A stretch of 64,000 nucleotides of DNA from Bimastos eiseni (taxonomy: Eukaryota; Annelida; Clitellata; Crassiclitellata; Lumbricidae), in the NCBI GenBank assembly GCA_959347315.1, contig OY365818.1:3921354-3985353 (forward strand), read 5' to 3'. Numbering within the stretch: position 1 is the first letter of the stretch; each line of letters begins with the position of its first letter. The notes below the pieces were generated by a model that ran no database searches, had not been told where the DNA came from, and saw only the letters and a list, made by a program, of their open reading frames with translations. Made by a program: the position numbers and the translations under genes. Below, one piece after another: positions 1 through 12,429 of this stretch.

Positions 1-782
1 CGACCTACCGTTGCGGCGGTTCTTTTCATCTCGTACATCATTGGCGGCGACTGTTCCCAACCAGATGATGACGACGACAGCGACGACGCCATTTTTAATC
101 ATCCACGACGGACTACGCGCTCTTCGCCACATGTCAGCTCGAACTTCGGATTCAGAAGTAGAATTAACAATAGCGGTTGAGGTGTAGCAATCCACGGCCC
201 GACTATAGTGGACGCCGCCACTGCGTGTACCCTGGCAGTGCCAGTCTCAAGTCTGGACAAAGGAGGAGGGCGCCGCTGATGATCTTAGTTATCCCACGGT
301 GTCGTTAAATTGAAACTACGCTTAACTCCGCCACTGCCTCGACTCTCACAGTGCCAGTCCCAAGCCTGGACAAAGGAGGTGAGACGGTAATGATCGTCAC
401 TCTTTCACAATGTTGTTAGACTGAAACGACAGATGCGTGGCAAAGGGCTTAAGGGTCGGCGTGTCCTACGGCAAAGCGGGGACCAATTGGAAACAGCTCG
501 TTTTGAGACCAATCGCTCGGAATGGAAAACTGCTTCTGTTTAAAATCGTTAAAAGCCTCTGTTTCAATGATGAAAACTGCCTTTGCTTTGAAACCTTTTA
601 AAAACTGTCTGCATCCAGTGTAAAAAGCTGCTTCTGACTAAAAATCGTTTCAAGTCGATATCTTTTGAAATGTAAAATCTGCTGTTGCTTAACAACAGTT
701 AACGTGACACAAACATGCGAACAGGTTTAATTTTCGGACGACAGCAGCCATCAATTTAAAATCTCTAGTCCAGTGGTCTTCG
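1..782. other. Intergenic; two repeat A copies and degenerate short repeats
   Basis: No coding region found. Repeat A copies lie at 214-316 and 326-430. From about 520 to 710 a degenerate motif like AAAACTGCTTCTGTTTAAA recurs several times. Confidence 0.5.
214..430 (+). repeat. Repeat A, head-to-tail pair
   Basis: Two copies (214-316, 326-430) with the family core AGTGCCAGTCCCAAGCCTGG, then AAAGGAGG, a GACGCTAATGATC-like block and GTCGTTAAACTGAAAC. The family occurs at least 19 times in the window in both orientations, often in such pairs. Confidence 0.8.
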
Positions 783-789
783 ATGACCC

Positions 790-1480
790 AGCTGCGTTTA
801 TATTGTTCGCTTTGGTCTGCTATCGTGCAGTATGGTCTGGTGTGGCCCGGAAATGTCCTTCATGGTCCGGTAACATACTATGTGGTCCGGTGGCTTATCG
901 TGAGGTCCAATGATTGGTCCGGTATTTTCCGGAGCTGTTTAGTACAGTTTGGTCCGGTAACGCTTTGCACTATTCGATTTGGTCACCCTTGTCTGGCATT
1001 AGAGGCTCTATGGTTTGATTTGGTCCACTGTGGTCCGGTACCGTACTGTATGGTCGGGTATGATCTTGTGTGATCCAGTAACGTTTTGTATGATTCTTTG
1101 TAGGATACTTTATGTAGGATTTCGTATGATCTCGATTGAGCGTATGATATGATCGTATGATCCTTTGTAGGATACTTTATGATCCAATACCGTTGAGTAG
1201 GGTCTGGTAGGATACTTTATGATCCAATACCGTTGAGTAGGGTCTGGTAGGATACTTTATGATCCCGTGCCGTTGAGTGTGGTCTGATACGTTACTTCAT
1301 GATCCAGTACCGCTGAGTACGATCTCGTATGATCCTTTACGGTCCAGTAACGTTGTGTATCGTCGGCTATGATCCCATATATACCATTGACGTTTTGTAT
1401 GGTCTGGTATGATCCTGTATAGTCCAGTAACGTTGTATATGGTTCATCCGATATGGTTACATCCGGTCACGTGTGGTCTA
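790..1480 (+). repeat. Degenerate ~40-bp minisatellite
   Basis: The clearest units start at 1169, 1209 and 1249 (40-bp period). Each is two ~20-bp halves resembling GGTCCGGTAACGTTTTGTAT. The open frame at 783-1073 runs through the array and is not a gene. Confidence 0.8.
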
Positions 1481-2280
1481 GCATAGTGCCCTTGCCATCA
1501 ACGCATTGCAAGCGAAATAAGACGTCGATGCTGGACCTAAACTGCTGTTCTTTCTGGTGACGCAAAATCCGTCGTTGTGCTTTCTACACGAAGACATCAC
1601 TAGAGGCTCTAGCTTCTTCGAACGCAACTCCCGCACGGACCGAGTTCTGACCGCTCTACCTCCCGACGCAGGAAAGTATACGCACCGCCGTTCCTATCCG
1701 CACGGAGCAGTCATCCTCCAAGGTATGGAGGTTCCAAATCTATCGTCTCGACTTCAAGTTCGATCACTGACGTCGTCTTGTGGAAGAGATTCTATAACGC
1801 CACGAAAGACCTTTTACATGCAGAAAAAGCAGCAGAAGATACAAATGTGAAGGAGACTAGAATCCTATTTGTATCCGTTTCTTTAGGGTAAACGAATAAT
1901 CGGCTGAAATCGATTAGTAATCTTACACTTCGCTCAAGTTGTTCTCCATCGCCCTGTGAACATCGTTTCCATGACAAAGGTAAGGTGATCATCTACGATT
2001 GGTTCCTACCTTATTTCACGCTGCGATAAACGATGTTCACAGTTTTCAGTTGGGTCAGCAAATCTCGCCGCTTTAAACGCCCTAGTTAAACCAGCGCAGA
2101 AGGATCAATTGTTAATAATTAAGACTGATTGTTATCCATTCGACGCCGGTTAATTATGAACTTTTCGCTAGCTTATTTCGTCGACGGGCTGACTTTTTCC
2201 GCTCTCAGTACGACTGTGATAGTTACGCAACGGTTGCGGTTCAGTTCTATCGCATCAGTGAACCATAGTCCTCGATTTAT
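1481..2280. other. No gene seen
   Basis: Mixed sequence without recognisable coding signal, splice-linked exon or repeat. The short open frames here show no known motif. Confidence 0.4.
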
Positions 2281-2795
2281 ACGCGGAAGAGAGAAGAGGA
2301 AAAGGCGGAAGAGGAAGAGGAGAGATGGTAGAGAAGAGACAAGGGAATGAGAGGGAGAAGTAAGAGGAGGCATAGGAAGGTGATAAAGGGAGGAAAAGAT
2401 GGAGAGAGAGAACGGGAGAGGATGCAGCTGAAATGAGAACGGACGAGAAAGGGGAGAAGATGGAAGGGGGTGGAAGAGGAAAAGAAAGAAGAGGTGGAGA
2501 ATGAAAGAGAGGGGAAGAGAAAAAGAACGAGAAGCGGAAGAAGGAGAAAACGAGGAGGAGCAGAATATAACGAAAATAAGGAAGACGAGGATTAGGAAGA
2601 AGAGCAGTTGAAGGATAATGAAAAGGAGAAGAGGAGAAAGAGGAAGAAGAGGAAGAGGAGAAGATCGAGAAAGAGGAAGAAGAGGAGGAAGAGGAAGAAG
2701 AGGGGAAGAAGAGGAAGGGGAAGATGAGGAGGATGTAGAAGAAGAGGAAGGGTAGGAGGAGGAGGAGGAGGAGTAGGAGGAGGAGGAGGATGAGC
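2281..2795 (+). repeat. Long polypurine tract (GGA/GAA-rich)
   Basis: About 500 bp almost purely A and G on the plus strand. Long frames on either strand are low-complexity artefacts. Confidence 0.9.
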
Positions 2796-2954
2796 GTGAG
2801 TCTGTTACTTGGCGTTCTTGCTATTCCAGACGACGCAATCCTTGTACCACGCATCTTTACATCATGCAGCCAACGAAAAAGATAAACCGCGAACACGTGC
2901 AACCCAAACGAAGTCAGAGGACTACAACATCATTCGCATCCTCCTTCTCTTCCT

Positions 2955-3395
2955 ACTCGTTCTCCCTGTCTCTGTATCTGTCTGTCTGCCTGTCTGTCTG
3001 TCTCTGTATCTGTCTGTCTGTCTCTGTATCTGTCTGTCTGTCTCTGTATCTGTCTGTCTGTCTCTGTATCTGTCTGTCTGTCTCTGTATCTGTCTGTCTG
3101 TCTCTGTATCTGTCTGTCTCTGTATCTGTCTGTCTCTCTATATGTCTTTCTGTCTTTCTGTATGTCATGTCTGTCTATCTGTTTCTTCCTCTTTCTCTCT
3201 CTCTCTCTGTATCTCTGTATCTGTCGGTTATGTCTGTGCGTCTGTCTCTTTTTCTTTCTTTCTCTTTCTCTCTTTCCCTCTCTCTCTCTCTCCCTTTCTC
3301 TCTGTCTGTCTCCGTCCCTCTCTCTGTTTCTCTGTTTTTCTGTTTCTGTCTGTCCGTCTCTCTTCCAGTCTCTCCATTTGTCTCGCACGCCTGTC
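2955..3395 (+). repeat. TCTG / TCTC microsatellite block
   Basis: Repeats of TCTGTCTGTCTCTGTATC pass into TC-rich sequence. All frames here are simple-sequence artefacts. Confidence 0.95.
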
Positions 3396-3499
3396 TTGAC
3401 CAATCTACAGCAGTCAAATATTCCGTCTAATCCACAAACGCATCCATCCATACATTGAACTATTCATCAGACATTCATAATGCTTACCACCTTTACTAT

Positions 3500-3680
3500 A
3501 TATAACTCAATACGTGTATATATATATATATATAAAATATATACTCATAACTGAATGTGCATGTATTTAATATATACATGCCATTCGTACTATTCAGGAT
3601 TTAACCGTATATATATACATCTGCATATATATATATATACGCTCATGCATGTTAAGCTAGCATGTGTATATATATGGGGT
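3500..3680. repeat. TA-rich microsatellites
   Basis: Several short (TA)n runs within AT-rich sequence. The remainder of 3396-3914 has no gene. Confidence 0.7.
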
Positions 3681-3914
3681 AGGGTTGTGGGTGGGTTGGT
3701 GAACATGAGGGCGGCAGATGTCTTTTAGTTGGTGGTGAAGTCGCTGTTGCTGCTGATGATGATGTGATGCTGGCGGCGATCATTGTTGATGATCGATAGA
3801 ACGATGGATATCCGCCGCATCATCCGATGGCACACGTTGCATTCAGAGGCAAAATATTATAGGATAACACGCAAGACAGACGCCACATCTTAAGCTGCTC
3901 ACGGAAAGAGAAGG

Positions 3915-4270
3915 GGAGGAAGGAGGATGGAGGAGGATGGAGGAGGATGGAGGAGGATGAAGGAGGATGGAGGAGGATGAAGGAGGATGGAGGAGGATGG
4001 AGGAGGATGGAGGAGGATGGAGGAGGATGGAGGAGGATGGAGGAGGATGGAGGAGGATGGAGGAGGATGGAGGAGGATGGAGGAGGATGGGATGGAGAGG
4101 AGGAGGAGAGGGATGAGGAGAAGAATAAGAAGAGGAGGATGAAGGAGGATGGGATGGAGAGGAGGAAAAGAAGAGGATTAATAGAATGGGGATGAAAGTA
4201 TGAAGAGGAGAGGAGGATGGAGGAAGGGGATGGAGATGAGGAGAAGAGGAAGATAATGAAAATGGAGGAG
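3915..4270 (+). repeat. GGAGGATGGA satellite
   Basis: A nearly perfect 10-bp purine repeat to about 4090, then a degenerate continuation. Frames across it encode low-complexity peptide only. Confidence 0.95.
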
Positions 4271-5202
4271 GAAGAGAGGGGAAGCAGGAGGAAGAAAGGA
4301 TGAGGATGAAATGAAACAAGGAACTGGTGAAGGAATAAGATAGAGATGGTCTTTCTCGCCCGAGTATAAACGGATAATGGAGAACATTGTGGGCGCAGAA
4401 CTGAGGAACGAACCGTATCCCTCCGTAATGTAGACTAGTTCTTCTTTCGCTAGGCGGCGTTGATTAAATTAGATGTATTACGTAACGAGCTCATAGCAAG
4501 GCTGACGACGTTAAATTCCACTCCTGAATTAACTTGTCATCACTTGTTCAGATTAATTTGCAGTCACATTTTGCAGAGAAATTTTCGATAAATTCCATTA
4601 CGTTACAGGCTTTAGGCCTACACGAAAAATAGCTGTTGTGGTGTTTGTATATGGTGATGACGACGACGACGATGATGGCGACGATGACAACTACGGTGAT
4701 GATGATACAGTTTGCTGTATGTATCTACGTGTATACTAAGGAGATTATAACGTATTTTCGAACACGTGTATATTCAGTCTCAATTAAACGTGAAGAGATT
4801 GATATGGACCCCCTCTGACCTCGGTCGACGGGTCTGACGACGAGACCTGTTGATGCATATGGACCTAATAATCGTCGGAGTATTTGTGCATAAATATGAG
4901 ACGCATGCGCGTAAGCTGCGCTCTGGGCGGGTCCGTCGTTTTGGGATGGTCACGTGTCTCTGTGGGCGGGGGTGTACGGCGCTTCATTTGCCACTGTTAA
5001 TGTCTGTCTGTAAGTCTGTATGTCTGTCGGTCTATCCGTCTGTCTATGTATTGTTAATATATACTCACTGTCTCTGTCTGTCTGTCCGTCCATCTGTCTG
5101 TCTGGCTCTTTCTCTGCGGTCAGGATTTGCTCCTCAGCGGTTGACCTAACTCTCCGATTATACAGTCTTGACTTATACCGAGAGAGACCCAAAGAGTTGA
5201 AG
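4271..5202. other. No gene; short GAC/GAT and TCTG runs
   Basis: GAC/GAT repeats near 4655-4700 and TCTG repeats near 4999-5112. Otherwise unique sequence without coding signal. Confidence 0.45.
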
Positions 5203-5303
5203 CTCTGCCACTGTTTGGACTTTAACAGTGCCAGTCCCAAGCATGGAGAAAGGAGGAGGACGACACCAAATGATCTTCGATATGGAACGGTGTCGTTAAA
5301 AAA
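5203..5303 (+). repeat. Repeat A copy
   Basis: Has the CCACTG lead, AGTGCCAGTCCCAAGC core and GGTGTCGTTAAA end. Confidence 0.75.
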
Positions 5304-5530
5304 ATCAACACACACGCACACACACACATCTTTATCTGACTCAACTCCTCTGATTTGCCTCCTTCGGCCTTAGCTCAAGACTTTTCTCTATCAATATCAG
5401 CGTAAGGTTTACCTTCTGCTTAGCTTCCTGTTTCTGGTTTATAATCGATCTCTTTGTCCGGGCGGACTTTCTGGGTTTTGTACTGATTTGTGACTTAACT
5501 TTTGGTTGATTTTGACACAGGAAAACCTAC

Positions 5531-5562
5531 ATTATATATATATATATACAGATATATATATA

Positions 5563-5595
<33 letters not shown>
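5531..5595. repeat. TA microsatellite
   Basis: Alternating TA with short interruptions. Confidence 0.9.
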
Positions 5596-5597
<2 letters not shown>

Positions 5598-5714
5598 AGA
5601 GAAACTCATTGTCTGTTTAACATAAATGTTATATATAAGCAATCGATATCTGCTACGAATCATTCAAACAGCAACATTTAAAACAGACTTCAGTTGATTG
5701 ATCCTCGTCCGTTC

Positions 5715-6080
5715 TTAGATCTATGTTCCCGTTTTCCTACTTCGCTTCCTCCTTTCCTCATTTCTTTCCTCTATCTGTCATCTCCTTCGCTCTTCCGCCA
5801 TCGCCTCACCCTTCCCTTCTTGCCATCTTCTTGCACTTCCCACCCACTTCTTCCCCTTCTTCCATTCGCTCCTATCCTCCTCCTCCCTTCCTACCAGGTC
5901 CTGTCGTTCCTCCGTCATTCCTCCAACCGTCTCCCCTTCAACTCCATTTTCCTTCCTTCATTCGTCCCTCCCTCCGCACTCTCCTTCCATCATCCCTTTT
6001 CCTCTTCCCTCTACACCTCTCCCTCACTAATCCCTCCCTCCATCTCTCCCAAATCACTCCCTCCTCCCCACATCCAACAG
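5715..6080 (+). repeat. Pyrimidine-rich tract
   Basis: About 365 bp of C/T-rich sequence (CCTCCCTTC-type). Frames here are low complexity. Confidence 0.8.
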
Positions 6081-6099
6081 ACGTTGACAACCCCGAACA

Positions 6100-6560
6100 C
6101 TTATAACAAATGTCCATCAGTAATTTGTCGACGTGCGAGTTCCTTCCTTACCGCCAGGCGGCGGCAAATCAAAGCGATCTGTACCGGGACTGCGTCGCAT
6201 TTAAGCTCGCCCGCGCCGGCGCGTGTATAGACAACTGGAGGGCTCGCATTGATCAGGCGAGGCAGCTCGCCTCCCGCTACCACCTGGAATCGCGCAGAGG
6301 CGAGGATAGAGAGGGCCTGGTCGGTACCTGCCGCTCGGCGTCTTCACCAAGCGCTGAGATCAAAGTGTGCCGACGCCGGTTAAGACTGATGACAGCGCAG
6401 TTCTAATTGAACGCGTACAACCGGTCAGGGTGCGCTCGAAATCGAGCTAGAGTCGCTCCCCGAGCGTTCCGAGCGAGACGTGACGCAACGTGTCTCGCTT
6501 GGTGTAGAGGTCTAGAGGAGCACGCTTTCTGACTGGTCCCAACAACGGGTTTTACTGCGA
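6100..6560. promoter_or_regulatory. CpG-rich unique segment, possible promoter
   Basis: Visibly rich in CG dinucleotides and G+C compared with its surroundings (e.g. GCCCGCGCCGGCGCG near 6208). No TATA box or linked exon found. A promoter role is a guess. Confidence 0.25.
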
Positions 6561-6723
6561 TGCCAGCGAGGGCTACCCTGGGAAAGGTCTACCGAAGTAG
6601 TATCAAGTGTTTTTGGCTACCGGAATCGATGAAGTCTACCTTACCTCGAACCAGTGAAAAATGTGCAGTATACAAGCCCAAAGAAGTACTGTTTACAAGC
6701 CCAATTGGCGATTTGGATGAATT

Positions 6724-6775
6724 CCACAGATTAACGACATCCTCCGGCATCAAAGGCTGTTGACATCGCCAGAAA
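6724..6775 (+). repeat. Dispersed repeat piece (TTAACGACAT...GCTGTTGAC)
   Basis: Related stretches occur at 7511-7567 and 8825-8880: a GACAT/GATAT block, then a CAA-rich block, then GCTGTTGACGTC-like sequence. The parent element is unknown. Confidence 0.5.
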
Positions 6776-6851
6776 AAAGAATGAACTGCCTTTTAATGTG
6801 ACTGAATGTGTATTTATTTGCTCAGATGTGGCTCTGTTAGCGATTGGTTGA

Positions 6852-6948
6852 TTGCTGTTTAAAGGTGCTGTCACAGCAAAGATGCTATGACAGCGGCGCC
6901 CTCCTCCTTCATCCAGGGTTGGGACTGGCAGCGATTAGTAGCGTAAGA
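6852..6948 (-). repeat. Repeat A copy (minus)
   Basis: Inverted core (CCTCCTCCTTCATCCAGGGT, then TGGGACTGGCAG). Confidence 0.7.
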
Positions 6949-7214
6949 GTTTAGTTACTATAAAGAAATTAGGAGTGGCATGGCACTCGGGGCTAGGGCT
7001 GTACGTTTCATCTTTATTATCGCACAGTTTCGTTAAACTGAAACTTCCTCTATCGTTCATTCTTGCGACATGATCAAACCATGTCAGTCTTATTTTTACG
7101 ACTCTATCTACCGTTGCTTCCCTCGGTTCCCACGCCTTCCGGAATACCTAATTTCGAGAACTGCTCATTTACCACCAGTTATTACCAATTGCTCTAGTTA
7201 CCACCGGTGGTAAT

Positions 7215-7325
7215 TTCAGTCTACAGACACCGCGTGATAACAAAGATCAATAACGTCGCCCTCCTTATTCACCCATGCTTGGGACTGGCACTGTCAGATT
7301 ATTAACAGTGGCGAAGTTGTAGTTA
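7215..7325 (-). repeat. Repeat A copy (minus)
   Basis: Inverted core with CTTGGGACTGGCACTGTCAG. A partial plus-strand end (GTTTCGTTAAACTGAAACT) lies at 7028-7046. Confidence 0.7.
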
Positions 7326-7407
7326 CAATGGAAATGCCTTTTTGTTATAATTAAACGATTTATTGTAATTGCCTACATAGTTTTGATAATATTGTTTTAT
7401 CAGAGCT

Positions 7408-7460
7408 AACTTATTATTATTATTAATATTATTATTATAATTTTTAATTTATTATTATTA

Positions 7461-7507
<47 letters not shown>
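7408..7507 (+). repeat. ATT microsatellite
   Basis: Long (TTA)n run. The following 7.5-8.2 kb is AT-rich and has no gene. Confidence 0.95.
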
Positions 7508-7508
<1 letters not shown>

Positions 7509-8204
7509 CGTTGTTTGACGATATCGTATAACAACGTAGGCTGTAGCAGTTGACGTTTCTTGAAGAATTTCAGTTCATTTTCATATAACGTTTGTAATCC
7601 GTTTTCTTTCAGCTATCTTGTCGTTTATTCTGTTTACATGTATGAAATGACTCAAATGAGGTCAATATTAATTTTCACATGTTTGTATAAGCATCAAATT
7701 AACACAATCAATGCAGAGTAATTGAAATAAAGAAAGATTCTGCTAAAGCCAAAGCATTAGCCAGTCAACATCAACTATACCTAATTCTTAAGATAAATTC
7801 TCATCATAACTGCAATATGACAATAGAAACTTAATGCAAGAAGACAAAACATTTTAGCACACAAATAACTGAGCAAATGTTGAATCACATTTAGCAAATT
7901 TCACTCTGAATAAAGAATTCTTAATCTAGTATAAAATGTTTTCCAGAGGTTTGCAGATTATAAATATTCATAATGTTTACACCAAGATCATCTTATTCTA
8001 TTCTTTTATTTGACACATATAATTATTGTCAATAAAATCAATCTATGAGAAACAATACAAGGCTTTATTAACTATGGCACAATTTTTATGTCCAACTTTG
8101 CACACACTAAAAAAAACAATTCAGTTTGTGTAATACAACATTTACACGACTTTTCCATTATAAATAAGGTTCACAAGCATAAGCCTATAAACGTTACTTT
8201 GCAT

Positions 8205-8705
8205 GCAACCATCACTAAATAAAATCCATTTTATATAAAACACATGCATCTTTTAATATGTTAGAGATATTCTCGGTTCTGCAATTTAATAATAAATGGT
8301 TAATATTTTCTGTGAAATTACTCAAACTACAAAGTTCAGTTTCATGTTTCTTCATAAGAAGAAGTCTTTCATTTAGATTTACTTTTCCTAATCTTAATCT
8401 TGATATTTGATACCCTTTCCTTCTATTTGGGTCAGTGAATTTTAAGCACGTGTCCACCACAGGACAAATATATTTATAATGCTGACGTTTGGAATCACTG
8501 TCATATTCCCTCTACCATTCATTAACTACATGAGATTTTATAATGGAAAAGGATTTCTTTTAATTCTAAATAATTTGTTGAATTTATACTAGACAAATTA
8601 AGAGATTGCTTTGCTAAAGCATCCGCTCTTTCATTACTTAATATACTAACATGACTAGAAATCCAAATTAAGTATATTTTACTCATCTTAATTTGAAGAT
8701 AGCTT
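8205..8705 (-). pseudogene. Non-LTR retrotransposon remnant: RNase H and C-terminus
   Basis: On the minus strand the 8.5-8.7 kb part reads KIYLIWISSHVSILSNERAD followed by ALAKQSLN, the W-SHV---NE-AD-LAK motif of a LINE-encoded RNase H. Further on, the open frame 8460-8215 contains ISRLRLGKVNLNERLLLMKK and NINHLLLNC, the usual C-terminal end (R-R-GH--L, HLL--C) of such polyproteins. It is truncated near 8706 where an inverted repeat begins. RNase H suggests an I-like clade; this is inference. Confidence 0.75.
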
Positions 8706-8710
8706 GTTGT

Positions 8711-8800
8711 CGTTTAAACACCGAGTATTGCAATGTACTCTTAGACACCTTTATTTGTGAATGTTAGACGCTGTAATTATGCTAATAAATAATTTCAGCA
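8711..8800 (+). repeat. Left arm of an ~85-bp inverted repeat
   Basis: Its reverse complement matches 9565-9652. Shared blocks are GTTTAAACACCGAGTATTGC and ACACCTTTATT. Confidence 0.7.
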
Positions 8801-9564
8801 AGAAGTAACATTTTATTTATTAATCAACAGTTTAACGACATCTTATAGCAACACAAGCTGTTGACGTCTTCAGAAGTTGTTACATTTCAGTTCAATTTCG
8901 TAAATAGTTTTAATCCTTTATCTTTATGTTGTCTTTCTTTCTTTTGCCTTTCTGTTTTCTTTCTTTCTTTTGTGTTGTTCTTGATTCCATTTCTGCATGA
9001 CAATTTGCTGAGACAGCAATATTCGACATATGGTTGTTGTAGATATTTCATAACATATAAATGATTATTAATTTTTTTCCTACATACATATTGTATAAAT
9101 GTATATATACATACAATGTACACACATAAAATTTATTCATGTGGTCATTTAGCTTCTTTTTTGTTCATGAAAGCTCTTTTTGACCGTATCGGTTCTTTGT
9201 TTATTTCAGGTTTTTTTCCATGAAGGTTTTTCCCATCTTATTTACAGAGCATCAAAACAATTTCATAACATCAATGTCAAATTATCTATGTAATGTTAAC
9301 AAGTAATATTCAATATTAACAGTACGTCATTTATAGTATTGGATTATAGACAATATTCAATAATCCAAAACAACATAACAACTAAAGGAATAATAATAAA
9401 TCCAGACATTCAAGATTACAAAATAAACGAATTAATATCAACTTAGCAACTAAAGTATCAATAATAAAATAATACATTTATCACTACAAAACAATCCAAT
9501 TAATATGTTGTGTCCAATTGTTGGTGTTTAAAAATTATTTATGAAGTAAAAAATTAACTTTTTG

Positions 9565-9652
9565 AAAACTATTAGCGTAATTATAGTGTCTAACATTCAG
9601 GAATAAAGGTGTCTAAAAGTAAATTGCAATACTCGGTATTTAAACGACAACT
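9565..9652 (-). repeat. Right arm of the inverted repeat
   Basis: Partner of 8711-8800. The ~765 bp between the arms is AT-rich with TTTCTTT runs and no gene. Confidence 0.7.
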
Positions 9653-10403
9653 TCATAGCCGACAGGGTCTTAAAGTTTAGCGTACACTGAACCCTAACCT
9701 ACCTGACCAGCAAAAATTTAACATGATGATGCTGATGATATAAGTTTATATAAAAAGAACACAATCTGACAAAACGCATAAATGATAACACAAATGACAG
9801 CAGATAGTAACTAGAATTGAATAACAAACTAGTAAATATTTTTTTATTTAAGCTTAATGATCTTGGGTAAATAGGGAATTGTTTTAAATTGAATAACAAA
9901 CTATTAAATATTTTTATATAATGTCATATATATATACATATATTTTATATATTATCTGGGATAAATTGGGAGTTGCCTTTGGGTGGGAGATTATGGTTGT
10001 GCGCTCTATGGCTTAATATCATTGGTGAATGGAGTGGGGACGGGGTGAAGGTAGGAGTTCGGGCTGTGTAATTTGGAGAGAAAGAGGTTGGCATCAGCCG
10101 TGGTAACAAATTCTGAAACTGTTGGAAAGGATTGTGATATAGGTAACCTAGGGATGAATGAAATACCACAATAGCAAACGAGGCATCTCAAACTTTCTAC
10201 AATGTTGTCGCTTTAATGCTCCTTCAGAGACCCTTAATACTATTTTACAGACACTAAAATTATTATTTTCAACATAGGTGGGCCAGTAAAGAGCGGTTAC
10301 CCCTTGTCATTTCCAATACCCGTGACGCTTAGAGACAGACCCGATACGCCTGAACGAGTGTCATTTAATCGGCAGATATAATACACATAATGTGTTACCT
10401 GCC
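9653..10403. other. No gene seen
   Basis: AT-rich with a short duplicated phrase (AATTGAATAACAAACTA at 9815 and 9886) and a TA run near 9927-9950. Confidence 0.4.
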
Positions 10404-10530
10404 TACAGTACAGTGGCGTAGCGAGGCAAAGTGCCGCCTGGGCGAAGGTACAAAATGGCGCCACTGTCTGTTATTTCCATCACTTTATTTTTGTGCATAT
10501 CCCGGGGATATGCACAAGGGGTGGGGGTGA
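10404..10530 (+). mobile_element. Possible DNA-transposon end
   Basis: CAGTGGCGTAGCGAGGCAAA followed by a GCCGCCTGGGCG block is reminiscent of hAT-type terminal sequence. The opposite end was not found. Confidence 0.25.
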
Positions 10531-11552
10531 TAGACATAAGACGCCTGTTTTGAGTGTTTTCAATAGCATACATTATGATTATTACACTAATTACAACTGA
10601 AATTTGATATTGCCCTTTTCCAACATTTTTTTTTACGTGGACACATGCTTCGACGACGCAATCATTTAATATCATTTATTTAGGATGGGACTATAGAGCC
10701 TAGTAAGTATAGGGCCTAGTAATTAGAAAAGACTAGTAACTGGTAACTTATCATAGTCCACATATTACGGATACGATTTCATACTTTAATTCCTACTAAA
10801 CTAAAATATTTAACAACATGGATATGCTGTTGGTACTGGGCACGCAATGTTCCCTCAAATTTTTTGAATACCGTGTGCGGAAGAAATCTTGTGCCTGCAA
10901 CATTTTTGTAAAATAATGGTTCATACTTTTGTGCGCAGGTTCCACCTGAATGCGATGATAGTTACCCATACGAATGATTCAAATTCTATGGTGATAAGTT
11001 CTGGTAACCTACGCAAAGATCCTTGTCTAAAATGTGTCTTAGAGCAGTTTGAGCAGATGGTGTATTGTTGTAGGCCTACGTCATTGTAATTAGCCTTCAA
11101 TTTCTTTTTGTATTGGTTTAAAGTTCATCTTAATAATAGGTCTACTTGATTTTCGAGAAAAACATTTGTGTGCGCGCTCTAAATTCTTGTGTGCTGCCTC
11201 CACGACCCCAGCTTATAGGGAACACTGCTGGGCAGTTCTACTTCCTGGATACCTTCGCTACAAAACGCAGGAAATTTAATCTAATAAACGTAAAAAAGTA
11301 AAAAATCTGAAAATACATTATTTTGTCATTTTTATCTGAAGTTAGTGTAAAAATATTTTGCCGGTAAGTCAAGTTTAGATGAAAATAATAAATATAAAAA
11401 AACAGCGTAGATAATCTTGTCGTCTGCAAGTTTGTATATCATTAATCGCAAGAGGACGCTGGTTAATTTAATTTCGCCATCCATTTCGCACCTATCGAAT
11501 GAAAAAAATAGTAATAATAATAATATCTAAATTTTCTTTTGTGCCATGTCTA
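10531..11552. other. No gene seen
   Basis: AT-rich unique sequence. The short frames at 10889 and 11238 show no motifs. Confidence 0.4.
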
Positions 11553-11625
11553 TCAGGGCCGGCTCCTGGCACAGGCGACATAGGAAGCCGCCTAGGGCGC
11601 CAACTTTTAGGGGTGCTGAAGTTTA
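11553..11625 (+). mobile_element. Possible hAT-like terminal fragment
   Basis: CAGGGCCGGCTCCTGGCAC followed by GCCGCCTAGGGCGCC resembles ends of hAT-type elements. No transposase is visible. Confidence 0.3.
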
Positions 11626-12429
11626 GGGATAATACGGATATGTTTTCAGGAAAAAGTTTTATGATGATGCTAAAAGAAATTCATACATTAGTTATTAAAA
11701 AATAGTTTTACTCTAGATTTATATATGGGCCCTATATGCCAATGCCTTACAGTACCAATACTTAAGATTTCTATTGAGAACAACAACAATACACTAAATA
11801 AATCAATCAATTGATCAATCAAACAATCAATCAATCAATGAATCGAGTAACACGTTAAGTAACTAACAGGGCAACTAAAGAGATATACATACTTACAGGG
11901 ATACTCACACACACACACACACACACACTTATATATGCATACTTATAGATGCATATAAATACTTATATGCATGCTTACTGACAAACTCACTCACATGCAT
12001 ACTCACTGACTACTTACTACCTAACTCTTACTACCTATCTCTTAAATCGACCAGGTCTTCCTCCATCTGTCAGAGCCCATCCGTCCGCCTCCCTCCGCCG
12101 TCAATCCGCCTTCCATCCATCTCCCCTCCGCCTTCCTTCCGCACCATTCTTCAGAGCCGCCTCGTCGTGTGTTAAGAACGTCTCTGCTTCCTTCGACGGT
12201 CCTTTCACAAGTTTACGGCCATTGAAAAAACATGAAATCCAGCAGACGCAACAAATGGTCTTCGAGCGGGGTTTGTTGGGGCGGGGTTAGACTGGGGGAG
12301 GTTATCCAGCGGGAGAAGAATTTACGTCCTGCGCGGTCTGCCTTCTATCTCTTGGTTGTAAATCGCCCATCCCGTGCGAACAGAAAACCCCGCGCCAAAC
12401 ATGTCGAGGATGGAGATTATTCTTTATCT
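11626..12429. other. No gene; CA run and ATCA repeats
   Basis: ATCA-rich stretch near 11800-11840, (CA)n at 11908-11929, then pyrimidine-rich sequence to 12160. Confidence 0.45.

Noticed and set aside
2809..3451. Long frames on both strands (98-196 codons)
   Set aside because: They run entirely through TCTG/TCTC microsatellite and encode SVCLSV-type low-complexity peptide.
3843..4319. Pro/Ser-rich and Gly/Glu/Trp-rich frames
   Set aside because: Translation of a 10-bp purine satellite, open on both strands.
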